DNA of 64,000 nucleotides from Albula goreensis (taxonomy: Eukaryota; Chordata; Actinopteri; Albuliformes; Albulidae): assembly GCA_022829145.1 (NCBI GenBank), contig CM040751.1:4963364-5027363 (forward strand). Direction: 5' to 3'. The stretch's first letter is position 1. Each line of letters opens with the position of its first letter. The translations under genes and the position numbers were made by a program. The notes beneath the pieces are model-generated. The model had not been told where the DNA came from, did no database searches, and saw only the letters and a list, made by a program, of their open reading frames with translations. This document shows positions 1 through 11,530 of the stretch, piece after piece.

Positions 1-979
1 ATGATGTTGTTCTGTACTGTAAGAATGATGACAATAAACAACCAGGCTTTTGGAATTCTGGGAAATTGTGCAACTGGAGGCCACCTTAAGGCTCTGTTTT
101 CAACGCAACTGACAAATTTTGTTCTTATTATACAGAAAATACCTTTGGATATGATAAATATGGTTGAGCAATGCAGTAAAATGTGTTATGAAAAGAATGA
201 GCCTAAACATTGACAAACTGGCTTAAAGAGTGATATAAAAAATGGGATGTATAAAATGGACAATTGTGCAAAGTGTGGTGTGCATAAACAATGATACTTA
301 TCATAAAATGGAGGCATTTATCTACGGATGATTATATTTTTTTATTAGGTTTTTTTAAACACACATTAAATATACTTTTACGATGTCATATTGGCTAGTC
401 AAAATGTAGGGCTGAGAAAATTGCGGACATTGAAATGTCCCCATATCTCTGTTCCCTCATCCTCAGCCTTTGCTTCCCGCTCTGTTTTGTCCTAACCTCT
501 TGCCGGTGCGGTATGTTTGGGGAGGGATGATCGCCATTTTCAGTGAAGGGGTCCTTAAAATCATAGAATGGATCCTAAAATGCTCTCATAGTCCATCCAG
601 TTCCTCCAGTCTGAAATCATTCCGTCAGCCAACTGATTTATTGTAACTAAATTGGAAAACAGATGTCGGAAAATAACTGATGCTTGTCTATGCAGTTGCT
701 GAACCTATTGCATTTGGTTCTGGCCTTACATCTAAACGCTTAAAAAATGCTTTTCTAGTTCAGGTGAAGGATTATAATTGGACTATTTAAAATTCTTCAC
801 CTGATCATCAAGGCTAGTTGAGTGACCATTTGTGTTCATGAAAACTTTTCACTAGATGGCGATCGGGCTACCTTGACCAAAATTTCAGCTGTAACTCTGA
901 AGTGAATCGTGTGTTTCAGAAAACCAGACATTGACACGTGAAGGCCTCACTCAACCTCATTTCATCTCCCTTTCAGCTT
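1..979. other. Non-coding stretch, nothing recognised
   Basis: AT-rich sequence. The only open frame at the start is 70 codons and has no recognisable motif. I see no repeat, hairpin or RNA gene here. Confidence 0.6.
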
Positions 980-1260
980 CTCGGGGCTCTTTCATTCAGC
1001 GATAGCCCTCAGCCCTTTTCAAGGCAGCAAACAAGTGCACTCCTTTCGTACAGAGCTTGTTAATAGCCATTGGCCAGAGAGATCTGCGAGTGCCGTGGTT
1101 TTGTTCAGGGTGCCGTGCTCTGCCATGAGTGATTGGAAATAAAAGCCACTGGATCTGACCTCTGCATAAAGCATGATCCTGTACGTTTACATTCAGTTCA
1201 GATGGATCGCAGATATACAGAGAGAGAATAAGCTTTATCCCTCCAGCCACACATGAAAAA
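980..1260. promoter_or_regulatory. Candidate conserved non-coding element (composition only)
   Basis: This block is less AT-rich and lower in simple sequence than its surroundings, with several CpGs and no long homopolymers. Open frames on the minus strand (84 codons) have no domain. In fish deserts such islands are often conserved enhancers, but no conservation was measured, so this is inference. Confidence 0.2.
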
Positions 1261-4200
1261 TGTAGTTTTGGGTGGCTGATGTAACTATTGAATTAGATCC
1301 ATAAACAAGCCCTACCATTGCAGAACAATGTTTCACTGGTCCTGGGTTTCATCAAATTAGGAAGCACAGTATGTGTAATTCAACAAATTTCCTCAGGAGT
1401 ATGAGAAATATGAATTAATGTATGTCGAGGTGCTGTTGTAATTGGTTGGCTGCACCCTGGGGGGGTCAATAATTCATGAGATATTGCAGTACTGTTGTAG
1501 GAATTGCCATGTGCCATTGACCCAAAAGCAGGAAGAACTGACAGAAAATAAGAATACAGCATATGTGAATTTTTCTTGCGTCTGATTGAATATTTTGAGC
1601 TATAAACATTGTATGGAAGGTCTTTTAAAAGCCCCACAACCCCCAATACGAAACGATTGTTTTATGATAATAACCACTTTTAATAAGGGTCTGTGCTCCG
1701 TCTCATAATACAGGGTTATATTATTTTGATGGATGTGCAGCAGTATTTCTATGCTAATTGGTTGTCCATAATCACAGTATGGAATCTGGCAACCTTTCAT
1801 TCAGGATGGCCTCAACTGGTTTAAAAGTTGATAACATAAGTTTAAACAAATGTTTCTGAATAATCAGCGAGAAAGACAAAGGAGGGAGAGTCTTTGGTAT
1901 TCATTTCAGATCCGTCCAGAATCCGAAACGCACTTTTTCCGTCAGGGTCAGATCCAGTCTTCCGACAAGAACAATTAAACGGATGCCTTTGAACATTAAT
2001 TCTGTCAAATGTGATGAGAAATCTGTCTCCGTCTACAAAGCAAGCTCATTCTCTTCAAGCAGCCATTCAATTCATTTTGCTTCATGAAAATATCAATTGT
2101 GGCGATGTTGGAATGCAGTCAAATTGATTCTTATTTTTCCTCATCCACGTGTAAAAACTGTTGATGTGCGATATTTGAACATCTCTCGTTTTCACTCCTT
2201 TTTTATGCGAAGCCAGTTGAAAGACTTAATGTTCCATGAACATTAACTATCTCTGTGACAGACAGACAGAGGGAATGGTTTAGACTGTGCTGCTTTTGGA
2301 TGAATTATTGTTTTTCCAGCATAATTATTTGAATTTGTTTGATTGAAATATGGAAGCTGATTCAACGGGGAACAGGGAGGCTCCTGGTTTATGCACCAGT
2401 AACAGAAGGGGATAAATTGTCGTAGACTGAGACTGTTTTGCACACACAACACAACCAGAGCTTTGTCAGGGGATTTTTTTTTCCCACACATGCATCCGCA
2501 CATGCACTCTCATGCACAGGGTGTGTAGAAACCCTGAAATAATGAGGTGAAAATCAGAAAAAAATGTGGCAGAAGAATGGCCAGTTTTGACACTCAGACA
2601 TGGCATAAGCAATTCTTAAACATGGCTATTATTTACATTTCCGGGGCAGGTATTGGCAACAGTGAAGCAATATGAGGATACATAGTTTTGACACAAGCTG
2701 CATGGTGAATTCCAAAACAAGGCAGTTATTTTTATATGCAATATACAGAGTGGTGTGTTTAGTTCTGTGAAATTTTGAGGCAATTTTTTTTCAGTAAACA
2801 ACATATATTTGAAATGTTGTACACATTTGCTTATACATCTGTCAAACTACATTTCCCAAGGGTCACTGGTAAATACATTGAGGAAAAACATTTTGAAGCT
2901 TATTTCATCTTCAGATATGGACATTTCCAGCAATTATTTCACGCCGTCATTTATGGGCGTAAAGAGCTTTCGGTGAAATTTAATCATCAACTCCGCTCCA
3001 TGGGTGATCAGCCTGTTACACATCTCAGTGTGCTTTCATCCACTCATTGATCATTTGCACTCCAACGCAGCCAATATTGAAGAGATGTGGAGTATAACAG
3101 CAGCAATGGGAGAGTTTCCTCCCCTCCAGCAGGTTGATGGCTTGACCTGCCAGTTGATAGGCTCCATATTCCTTCACTGGCAGGATATGAACTCAAACAC
3201 TCATGTTATTCGCTCTTTGCAAGGTCTTACATGGAGGTATTATCTTACTGATTGGGGAAAAAAAAATCACTCCAATTTGTCATTCATACGTTTGTCAGGC
3301 AATTTTGTTTTGTTCAAGAATGATTTTGAAAATTCCCAAAATGACCAAAATGGCAGTATGATAAACAAACAGGTAACTTTGCCTAAAGTTACAGGCAATG
3401 CTCCCTCTCTGAACACTTCAAGGACTCAAATGAACTTTTTAACAAACCAGTTCTCAGTCAGGATGGGCCATTCTGCACTTTTGAGAGATATGAGAGTGTG
3501 GAGTCCAATGAACAATCACAGATGTGATTACCATTTGTGAGACATGAGGGATGTTGAGTAGAGAGAGTAAAAGCTCTAAGATGTATCAATATGTACTTAT
3601 ATATATGGTGCATCTGTCTTGGACTAGACTGACCTCCTTTCCTCAGTGAAGATCAATAAGAAAAACTAGATGAAATATCCCCACGTTCCTCGAACCTCCC
3701 AACAGAAAAAGGGTAAAGGTGCTTCATTCTCAGAGGAATTCATGAATTTGTGCTGAAGCAAAATCCATGTTTTTAGTGGTCGCAACAGCATACAAACTTC
3801 CTCGTATGAGAAAAAAAGACACATTGAAGTTACAGCTCAAAGTATGATGCTGACAAAGTGACTTTGACAGGAAGTCATTCTACCATTGGATATTCTCAAG
3901 GGGATTTGAGTTTTTTAAAGCACAGTTGACTCCACACAAATGACCCAAGTTCATGGTCTCAATTGTCTACTAGGATGTGCATATACACATTATTCTGAAT
4001 GCTTTAAAGGGATTGCCTCTGGTACCTGTTGTCACATGGTCTGTTACCCATGTTTTGTCATAACCATGCCTGTTCAGACTGTTGAAATGCCAGCACTGTT
4101 TTTACCCATGATCCCTGAAATGTTGTCCTGTATTTTTCATGTGATTACATTTTTTGTTTGTTTTTTGAGCATTATGCAGTTTGCTGACATTGTATGTTTT

Positions 4201-4307
4201 CCTGCAAGAGACCAGAGTCCTATTCCATTGCAAACTGAAACGAAGGTTCACATCCGTCTCCAACCTCGTCAGACTATGTCACGATATGGACCCAGTTGAT
4301 ACACTTG
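1261..4307. other. Non-coding stretch holding the longest chance ORF
   Basis: No repeat or RNA gene recognised. A 178-codon plus-strand frame lies at 3004-3540. Its product has no signal peptide, membrane segment, known motif or low-complexity bias, and no splice-bounded partner is visible. Given the number of frames in 64 kb, one such ORF is not strong evidence of a gene. Part of 2940-3240 is of even composition and could be conserved non-coding DNA. Confidence 0.5.
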
Positions 4308-4425
4308 ACATTTAAGAACGTAAGGACGGACAATCTCTACAACAGGCCATATGGCCCAACTTAACTCATCGTTTAGATTCAGTCACGTCCAGGTGTATTT
4401 CTTCCTCCGATCCCGTGATGTCACT
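4308..4425 (+). repeat. Old interspersed repeat fragment
   Basis: The stretch reads like a dispersed repeat I remember from non-percomorph fishes: an opening like TTAAGAACATAAGAAC, then a 'ggccatNNggccca' block, then 'ctcatcgttta' and 'gatcccgtgatg'. Here these appear as ttaagaacgtaagga (from 4312), ggccatatggcccaac (from 4345), actcatcgtttaga (from 4364) and gatcccgtgatg. Its class is unknown to me; it could be the tail of a LINE or a SINE. The copy looks old and lacks a defined end. Confidence 0.4.
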
Positions 4426-4639
4426 TCAACAGACCTTTGCACCTGTCGAAATGAGTGTATCCAAAGCCCCCAAGTGTGATTCCACTGCAATGGGGGTGGA
4501 GGTGAGGATTAGCCTTGACAACGAAGAGATTAGACTGGAATGAAATAACCCTGCAGGCAAAGCAGGAGAGGGGTTAGGCAAGCCTTACCCACAGAGACAA
4601 TCAAAGACATTTTGGATTTAGCCACTGGTTTTAAATGAC
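4426..4639. other. Unassigned non-coding spacer
   Basis: Short spacer between the 4.31 kb repeat and the 4.64 kb block. Nothing recognised. Confidence 0.5.
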
Positions 4640-4965
4640 GTCTGAAGTGTCAGACATATTTCCTTCATTTGCTATTGCGTTTAAACACCACTCAAGCACA
4701 GCCAATCAGTGCAGGGGACTAAAGAGGCCCATCTGCTCCTTGACAACAAAGCCTTCATTAACGAGCGAGAGAGGTGACAAATTGTTCAAAATCGGTTTCC
4801 CCAGCACACTAACAGCCTGCCCGTTGTTCCCGCATCGGACGATGCTAATGTGTTCTCCTGACTTCTCGTTCGAAAAGCTTGGATGCGATCCAAAGTACTC
4901 TTTCTCTGAATCGCTCTTAGGCCAGTGGCATAATTCCAAAGTTTTCCTTCTGCGTGGTTAAAAAA
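4640..4965. promoter_or_regulatory. Candidate conserved non-coding element
   Basis: Even-composition block containing a SOX-type word (ttgacaacaaag at 4740-4751) followed by cattaacgag, plus several CpGs. Overlapping frames on both strands (108 and 77 codons) give peptides with no domain; open frames on both strands at once are typical of constrained or GC-richer non-coding DNA rather than a gene. The look is that of a vertebrate developmental enhancer. That is inference from sequence texture; no alignment was made. Confidence 0.3.
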
Positions 4966-5189
4966 TAAACAGGTATGAATTTCATTGGCAACAGCGCCCG
5001 TGGCTGTGTTATAGTACTGGGCCATGAGTACGAGCTGTGCTTTGGGGCAATACGAGGACAACACGGGCAGTTTGCGGTGAAAATCTTTGTTTTTCTTGTT
5101 TTACTCAGGGACTGAGGGAGAAGCCTGAGGGTTCTGGTTGCTCAAAGTCATGGTCCAGGCATGCTCCTCCTGCGAATGTTTCGGCCTCA

Positions 5190-5520
5190 TGCGTCATGTC
5201 TGAGACTCAAGGTGGACGTTATTCTGTTCAGTTCCTTTAACTGCCACAGAAAGCAGCATCCAGTTGGAGTTTGATTCTCTGTTTTCTAGATGTAAGTAAG
5301 GAATAGAGAGGGTTGGATGGTGTTATCAACCTCTTGGAGATGGAGACTTTTTTTTACCCAAGCTCCCAACATGAATGAAATTATGGTTGCCACTGAGGTG
5401 GAAACTAATCAGCTGTTGCATTTGAAACAGCCAATGTATTTGCCAAATATTATGTTGATATTATTTTCAAAAAAAACGCAAGTATGGTTTAAAACTGTCG
5501 TAACAACTTTTCATGACGGA
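5190..5520 (+). repeat. Diverged direct duplication, copy 1
   Basis: Aligns by eye, in order and in the same orientation, with 6905-7270. Shared blocks include ttattct..t..gtt.cttt, gcatccagttggagtt against gctccagttcgagtt, ttctctgttttctaga against ttctctgttttgtaga, caagctcccaaca..aattatg against caagcttccgaca..aattatg, and aaatattatgttgatatta against aaatatcatgttgatacta. Estimated identity is roughly two thirds over the better parts. The reading frames are not kept between copies, so this is not a duplicated exon. It may be a tandemly duplicated regulatory element or two copies of an unknown dispersed repeat. Confidence 0.5.
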
Positions 5521-6904
5521 AATATAGTGTCTTGCAGCTTTTTGAATACAGTTGGAACACTGTAAAGGAAGCTGCTTTTTAGTTGTTGAAAACCAGTTCA
5601 GGAAGAAGGGGAGGTAAGGAAACCTTTCAGGAGCTCAATGTGGATCTACCATCCATATACATTTCCATACACGTTTCAGACTTGAAGCATATGTGGGTAC
5701 CTAGGGCACTATACACAATGTACAGTTTGTTTGCTCCCCATTTTGAAGTTTCACCTGCAACCAGAGAGTTTACAAGCCCAGATCTCTAACCGCGACCAAA
5801 TTCTGAAATTAAATCATAGCCATTATACGACACTGCCCCGCAAAATCTCTTATTCAGCAGTTCATCAGAGGTCTGGGTTATCTTGCGCTTTAATGCAAAG
5901 TCTGTTTCAAAAAATTCCGGTGCAGATTCTCCAACAAAATCTCATACTTGATCCTCCTTCCTTCCAAATTAGATAAATCATAGCATTTTAGGGTACATAA
6001 ATTCTTCACACACTTATTTAAACCTTCAAGCTATGGCTTGGGTCCAAGCAGTATGAAATTCAGCTGTCAGGTTGACAATGAGGATCAATATAAGATCATG
6101 TCGACACAACAGCTAAAAAATAAAAGCTGAAGCTTACAACTGTATTCAGGGTTGATTTAAAATGGTTTACTGAAGGGTACTTGCTTTAAAAGCTTTGCAT
6201 ACTTTTGCACCAGGGTATATAAGTGAGCATTTGTAAGCTTGAACAAGCCTGTTGCACTCTTTGGTCATCAGTTAAATCACTATTGGCTGTTCCAGAGGGT
6301 AGATTAATTGTGAAGGGCATTTTCAGTTGCAGCTGAAGTCTCAAGGACACACTCCCTTCAGGCATTAGAAAAGCTGTCACGTTTTCAGAACAGTATTAAA
6401 ATATATTTTATAAAAAAAAAAGTAATATGCTTTTTTTCCCCCCCTCTTTTTATTACCTGCACATTGTGAGGGCTTTGCGTTTTTCATTGTTGCACATTCT
6501 TTGATGAAGCACTTTGGAGTATCTTGCTTGAAAGGGTGCTGAATAATTAAACAAACAGCTATGAGCCTGAACTGCAGTGAGGGTGTTGTGCAAATCTGTA
6601 TGACTGCTTGGAGCCTAAGGTTTCCTTGGCATTCCTGTGGGGGAAGCAATGAGCTATCAGTGTGGAGCTGTCCATGGTGCTGAATGTCCTCAGCATGTAC
6701 ATAATGACAGAGGATATGGCGTTTTCAATGGGCCATCCCTTACCTGCAAAAAACCAAATGTTCATCAAGCAGCTGACTGTACGCCCTAACACCACCGAGT
6801 CAACAGAGGGTATTTCTACAAATACAATCCAGCTTTCAAAAGTAAGATATGAATACAATAAGTAATGTACAATATGTGTGAGGCTACAGAAGTCTGAGCC
6901 TTGC
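5521..6904. other. Non-coding spacer between the duplicated copies
   Basis: Contains short A and T/C tracts (6411-6450). Minus-strand frames of 118 and 90 codons show no domain. No repeat family recognised. Confidence 0.5.
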
Positions 6905-7270
6905 AGATGCTTCATGTGTACTCGTGTAATACTTGAGATTTGATGTGTATTTTATTCTACTCTGTTTCTTTGGCTGTCAAAGAGAGCCGGCTCCAGTTCG
7001 AGTTCCACGTTCTCTGTTTTGTAGAATTTCAGTGAGGGACAGAGTGTGCAGATGTGAGATGAAGCCCTCTTCTTTGAGGCTTTTGTGTGTTGTGGACAGC
7101 ACTCGAGGTGAACCAGTCTTTTTTCCAAGCTTCCGACACAAGAAAAATTATGTAGTTGAGAATCTCATTGATAAATCTGAAAGCAGCTCAGGTATTTCTG
7201 AAATATCATGTTGATACTATTTTAAAGAAATATGGCAGTATACATTAAACATTTTAATAACAATGTTCTG
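6905..7270 (+). repeat. Diverged direct duplication, copy 2
   Basis: Partner of 5190-5520, about 1.7 kb downstream in direct orientation. It carries some 45 extra bases between the gagggacagag-like part (from 7033) and the ccaagcttccgaca part (from 7127). A 93-codon frame crosses it, but the equivalent frame in copy 1 meets a stop, which argues against coding function. Confidence 0.5.
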
Positions 7271-7537
7271 TAATGGTTCAATCTTTGATTACAAATTGGT
7301 TTTATACAAGCCACTTTGCTCATGATAATAGCTCTACAATTCTTCAGAATGATAAGTGGTAACTGCAAGGTAAACAGAAGTTTTAAGTACTTGAAATTAA
7401 GCACCCTTATCTACCATTTTCTTTTTTTGTCATATTGTGTAATTTATTTGTCCATTAAGGATTGTAATAGAAAAAGGTATTAAAAATGGAAAGAACCAAA
7501 ACCCTCCCACAAATCCCTGTCAATCCACAACCTCCTT
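7271..7537. other. AT-rich spacer
   Basis: AT-rich with short homopolymers. Nothing recognised. Confidence 0.5.
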
Positions 7538-7742
7538 CATTTAGCGGATGCTTTTATCTGAAGTGATTTACAGTTGATTAGGCTGACCAAGGGCCAATCC
7601 CCCCTGCCACCAATGTGGGGTTGAGGGCCTTGCTCAGGGGCCCAACAGAAACGGTGTTTGTGCTGTGGCTGGACTGGGGCTTAAACGACCAACCTCAGGG
7701 GTCCCAGCCATATGCCTTAGCCGCTAGACTCCAGGCTGCCCC
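7538..7742 (-). mobile_element. tRNA-derived SINE, nearly complete (V-SINE-like)
   Basis: Read on the minus strand, the head at 7742 begins ggggcagcctggagtcta. It continues with a pol III A-box-like tctagcggctaagg (near 7714-7728) and a B-box-like ggttggtcgtttaagcccc (7676-7694). The body holds gggcccctgagcaaggccct, a block shared by many fish SINEs. The tail ends tgtaaatcacttcagataaa then agcatccgctaaatg, matching the common fish SINE 3' end (gtaagtcgctctggataaga and gcgtctgctaaatg). The tail is where such SINEs borrow a LINE 3' end for retrotransposition. No clear target-site duplication was found. It is moderately diverged. Copies of this type are familiar to me from eels and tarpon, but I cannot confirm that. 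Confidence 0.8.
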
Positions 7743-9080
7743 GTTGGGAGCTGCTTATTAATTTGGTTGGAGCAATCTGGAGTGTGCTTGAGCTCGTGAA
7801 TGAGTTAGCTTGTGCAAAGTGTTTGACACTCTGACAAATAACATACTCATGTTTGAACAGGATTTCATCACCTGTCTACTTTTACCATGATTCAGAGGGG
7901 TCAGCAGTATTTGTCAGGCCATGCATCTGTCAATTTACAAAAATGGGCACAGTGCAATAATATAAATCATATAAATCTAAGGCCTGCGTTGCATTCTGGG
8001 AAGCCAAATGGTATTTGGGTATGGAGGGTTGTCAGACAATTCACTGTTCTGTTCACAATTTATCATGTTCTGACGTTTGTTAGTTGTCAAACTAAAATAC
8101 AATGGTGAACTATTGGCTTAATCTTGTGTCCTCTAAAAATGCCACTGTTTTATGTCAGTAATATGACCATTGATGAGGGAAAACCATCACTCCAGTCGTC
8201 TAAATTTCTCATGCTGTCAACTTTGATAACATTTTTGCTGCATATCAAAAGGCACAATAATTCCTTGAGAGAAAAAGTTTGTGTGCTATTGTATTAAGAG
8301 TCTGATTGGACACTTGCCTTTGGCACAGAAGGAAGAAGTCCAACAAGGATTATTTTAGTTACGGCAATGGGATTACTGACTGCCCGTGGCTGTTGTGTGA
8401 AGTGAACATAGAGTGTGTGCTGTAGCTAATATGAAATGGCATAATATGCATGTCTTTGGTTCAGGGCATATGAAAACACAGACTGTATTATGTCTTACCC
8501 TTGTGACTACATGTGTGTGCGACTGTGGTTGTCTAGAACACTCCAGGCATCCTTCGAATATAACAATACCATCGTCTCAGACAGACGCCGGCTGATTTTG
8601 TTTTCACTTTTGTTTCAGTTGGAAAGGATTGCCTTCTCAGGCATTTTGGCAGTTGAAGTGGCTATTAACCAGCAAATGTTGAGGGTGTTCATCGGAGAGA
8701 ATATGGGTGTCTGAGCAGGGTGTTCTTACTGAGGACTGGGAATGTTCTATGGAGAGCTCTCAGGGTCAAAAATCTGAAACTTGCCTACAACATTATATTA
8801 CACAGGGTGGCTATTTAATAGCCACCCTACATTTCATGAATATTTTTAGAGAGAAATGCAAACAGCGCTATCAAATAGAGAAGTCATCAAATGAATGGGG
8901 TTGTATTGTTGTGTGAATATTTCAACTTCTGTCTGGGCTGGAGTTGGAAGAAATGAATATAATCTAAAAAGATGAAAAGGCAGTTTTTGACACCAACTCA
9001 CTGATAAGGACTCCTTTTCCTGAAAGAACACTCTGGCAGCTGTCCTCTTGATTTTAAACATTTATTAAAGGATCTTGCAG
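7743..9080. other. Non-coding stretch with one strong palindrome
   Basis: No gene or dispersed repeat recognised. It contains the inverted repeat at 8804-8828, listed separately. Confidence 0.5.
8804..8828. repeat. Perfect inverted repeat, 12-bp arms, 1-base centre
   Basis: Left arm agggtggctatt (8804-8815), one central t, right arm aatagccaccct (8817-8828). It could extrude as a cruciform, bind a dimeric factor, or be a fossil of two facing transposon ends. No matching element is visible around it. Confidence 0.7.
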
Positions 9081-9096
9081 TGTCACCATGGTGACA
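9081..9096. promoter_or_regulatory. Perfect palindrome resembling an RFX X-box
   Basis: tgtcaccatggtgaca is its own reverse complement. Its core GTCACC-AT-GGTGAC is close to the RFX X-box (GTTRCC spaced by 0-3 from GGYAAC), though it has C for T and G for A in the half sites. Binding is inferred from motif similarity only. Confidence 0.35.
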
Positions 9097-9459
9097 GTAC
9101 TGCACGGCATTGCTTATGAAGTTGTCACTGCATACATATATTTGTATTTACATTTTCTTTTGCATTTCACACATCAGTTTCAATACAAGAGCAGTTTGTT
9201 GCTTTGGATTTGAACCAGGAGCCCCCACCCCCCAAAAAAAAAAAAAGGGTTCAGATCTTACTAATCCTCAGTGATGCTTCTGCAAGGAAAATGAAGATCT
9301 ATTTAAACATGTTAGCGCATAAATAGATGAGAAAAAATACCCCATGACAGCTCCATATTCAAATTGCCGCCACTAAAATGGGTGACGTTCCAGCAATTAA
9401 ATCCAAAAACCGAGTCATGCATATTTGCTTATGTATGGATTAGCGATGGCAGCCTCATT
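9097..9459. other. Unassigned non-coding spacer
   Basis: Contains a C tract followed by a 13-base A tract near 9225-9246. Nothing else recognised. Confidence 0.5.
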
Positions 9460-9640
9460 CATGTTCACTGTTTGTAAACGAAACAATAAGAGGCAGTCGT
9501 TTTCGAGAGGGGCGTCATCCCTCTCCCCTTGTTCGCGTGATTTGCACGCAGCCGATTTCCGAACCAAGCCTCGCACTTCAAAGCAATCAGTCAAATCTCT
9601 TGCCTAAAGCATCGGTCTGATTGAAGCCATCTCTCTTTAT
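9460..9640. promoter_or_regulatory. Candidate CpG-richer conserved element
   Basis: Short island with clustered CpGs inside AT-rich flanks and an aaacaataag SOX/FOX-like word near 9480. The overlapping 60-codon frame has no domain. Regulatory role is inferred from composition. Confidence 0.25.
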
Positions 9641-10608
9641 CTTTTTTTTTCTTTTTTTGATGCGACTTCTGTGAAGAATGATGAATGCGATAGCTGCTCG
9701 CATTTTAAAAAGTCTCTGTTACATAGTTTTCTACTCAGACGCTGATGAGCAAAGTTTACTGTTGCAAGTCTTTGTACCATAAGTGATCACCCACCTGTGC
9801 TACTTTCTCAGGTGAAAACACATACCTTATTGATACTGTGGTATTTCATACTCAAGCAGTTTTTTTTTCCCAGCTTGCTGAAACGTCAATACATGGACTT
9901 TTTTGAACTGAATTGACCATTGCAGTTACCATGCCTACCAAGTTGTGTGCCAAGAATACAACTGTGTATTGACTTGCTTTGATCCTGCAGATTCCATGTC
10001 CATGTGGGTCAAATAGTCTGGATATTATGCTAACACAAACTCATTTTGAGCCATATTTTACTCCATCTAGTGAAAATGCGCTCTGAATGTACTGTACAGT
10101 AACCAGAAAATGTCCTTTTAAATTTCTCTCAGAAAAACATTAACCAAAGGCAAATTATATTTGATATTTAAGTTGATGATTATACCAAATTGTCTGAATT
10201 TTGAGAAAATGAGACTATACTCCATAAGTAATTGCCATCAAAATATTATCATTCTTGCTGCCAAGTTTTAAATGGAGTCCTGATGGGTTCAAATACCTGA
10301 CAATCCAAATAGCTAATAATTTTAGTTTCACAAATGTTTCACTTAAACTACTCAGGAGGAGCACATAAAACTGATTTGCAGAAACTGAATCCCTGTCCAG
10401 TGGCGCAAAACTGAGAGTGAATACTATTTAGATAAATGAGCTGCCAACATATGTAGTGATTTTAATCAGTTCCTCTGGTGTAATAAACTACGTTCACACT
10501 TTATACCTGGGAAAATTATGAAAAGGGTAAAATGATACTCAATGAATAGCTTGAGTCCTTTGATCAAAGTAATACCAAGCATTGAGGCTTGCATTGAAGA
10601 ACACGTAT

Positions 10609-10612
<4 letters not shown>
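9641..10612. other. Non-coding stretch, nothing recognised
   Basis: AT-rich. Contains a T-rich run near 9640-9660 and a 12-bp palindrome tactgtacagta near 10090. No dispersed repeat recognised. Confidence 0.5.

Positions 10613-10642
<30 letters not shown>
10613..10642 (+). repeat. Poly(T), 30 bases
   Basis: Uninterrupted run of 30 T. There is no SINE or LINE body next to it that would mark it as a retroposon tail. Confidence 0.9.
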
Positions 10643-10648
<6 letters not shown>

Positions 10649-10750
10649 TACTCTTAGTGACCTATATTATAAGCACTTAATAATTATTACTCCTAAAAGG
10701 TTGTTTTATTGTGTGCATTTTTTGGGGTAAGAGATGGTAATTGTGACCAG

Positions 10751-10812
10751 GAGGCGTGGGCAGGTAAAAGGGTAGAGATGGGAGGTGGGGACAGGTAAAA
10801 GGGTGGAGGTAG
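10751..10812 (+). repeat. Two-unit minisatellite, 31-bp period
   Basis: Unit 1 (10751-10781) and unit 2 (10782-10812) share caggtaaaagggt and a G-rich start (gaggcgtggg and gaggtgggga). It is purine-rich on the plus strand. Confidence 0.75.
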
Positions 10813-11189
10813 GGAGAGATTTTTATGGATGTAATGGTACATGCCTTGGAGTAGTTTTTTTTATGATATTTAAAACTTGAAAATGAAACATTTGTAGAAA
10901 TAAAATTACTTGATCGCCTCTATCACGATGTGATAAGGATTCAAGGTCGTAAATAAACTCAATTGGAAAAGCTGAACGTAAAATTTAACAAAATAACATT
11001 TTGTTTTTCAGTTCAGCTCGATGACTTTCTGTATTTGCAAAACCACAGAAATAAAATAAAGTAAAACATCTGCACTTTATTTTTGAGTCACAGATGGCAA
11101 TTTAATTAAACCTGAGCATTTGGGTAATATTTGATATTTACCAACGATAGCCTTGTAGTCCCATGACAGAAATGGCACCCTGAGAAGTA
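10813..11189. other. AT-rich spacer
   Basis: Nothing recognised. Confidence 0.5.
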
Positions 11190-11530
11190 CCCTGTGGATG
11201 CTGACCTTTCTTGCGCCATCCTGAAACCAGCAGGACTTAAATAGCAACTTGCCAGCTCATAGGCCCCAGGGCCTAAAGACACGCCGATGGTGTCTGCGCA
11301 GCTGGGTTCTCCGGTCCTCCCCTTGCATATGAGCTGGCACTCTGCCTTCAGGTTCTGGACCTCCTGACCATCCTCTTTAATGCTCTCGATGCCTTAATTA
11401 TAGCGCGGCCCTTGGTCTTTTGGGAACCGTGACGTTGTCACTGTTAATGTAAATTTCTGCTTCAAGGCCTACCATTTAATGCGGTGACAGGACAGGAAAT
11501 AAAGACTAATCGGACCGGGCTGGAGGTTTG
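11190..11530. promoter_or_regulatory. Candidate conserved non-coding element
   Basis: GC-richer island with CpGs, containing gcatatgagctggc and a homeodomain-type ccttaattatagcgc near 11392. Its mixed, non-repetitive texture contrasts with the AT-rich flanks. Enhancer role is inferred; no conservation was computed. Confidence 0.3.

Noticed and set aside
3004-3540. 178-codon ORF, the longest in the window
   Set aside because: No domain, signal or membrane segment, no splice or promoter context, and its length is within reach of chance for 64 kb in six frames.
6933-7214. 93-codon ORF across duplication copy 2, as evidence of a duplicated exon
   Set aside because: The aligned frame in copy 1 is interrupted and the alignment contains length changes that are not multiples of three.
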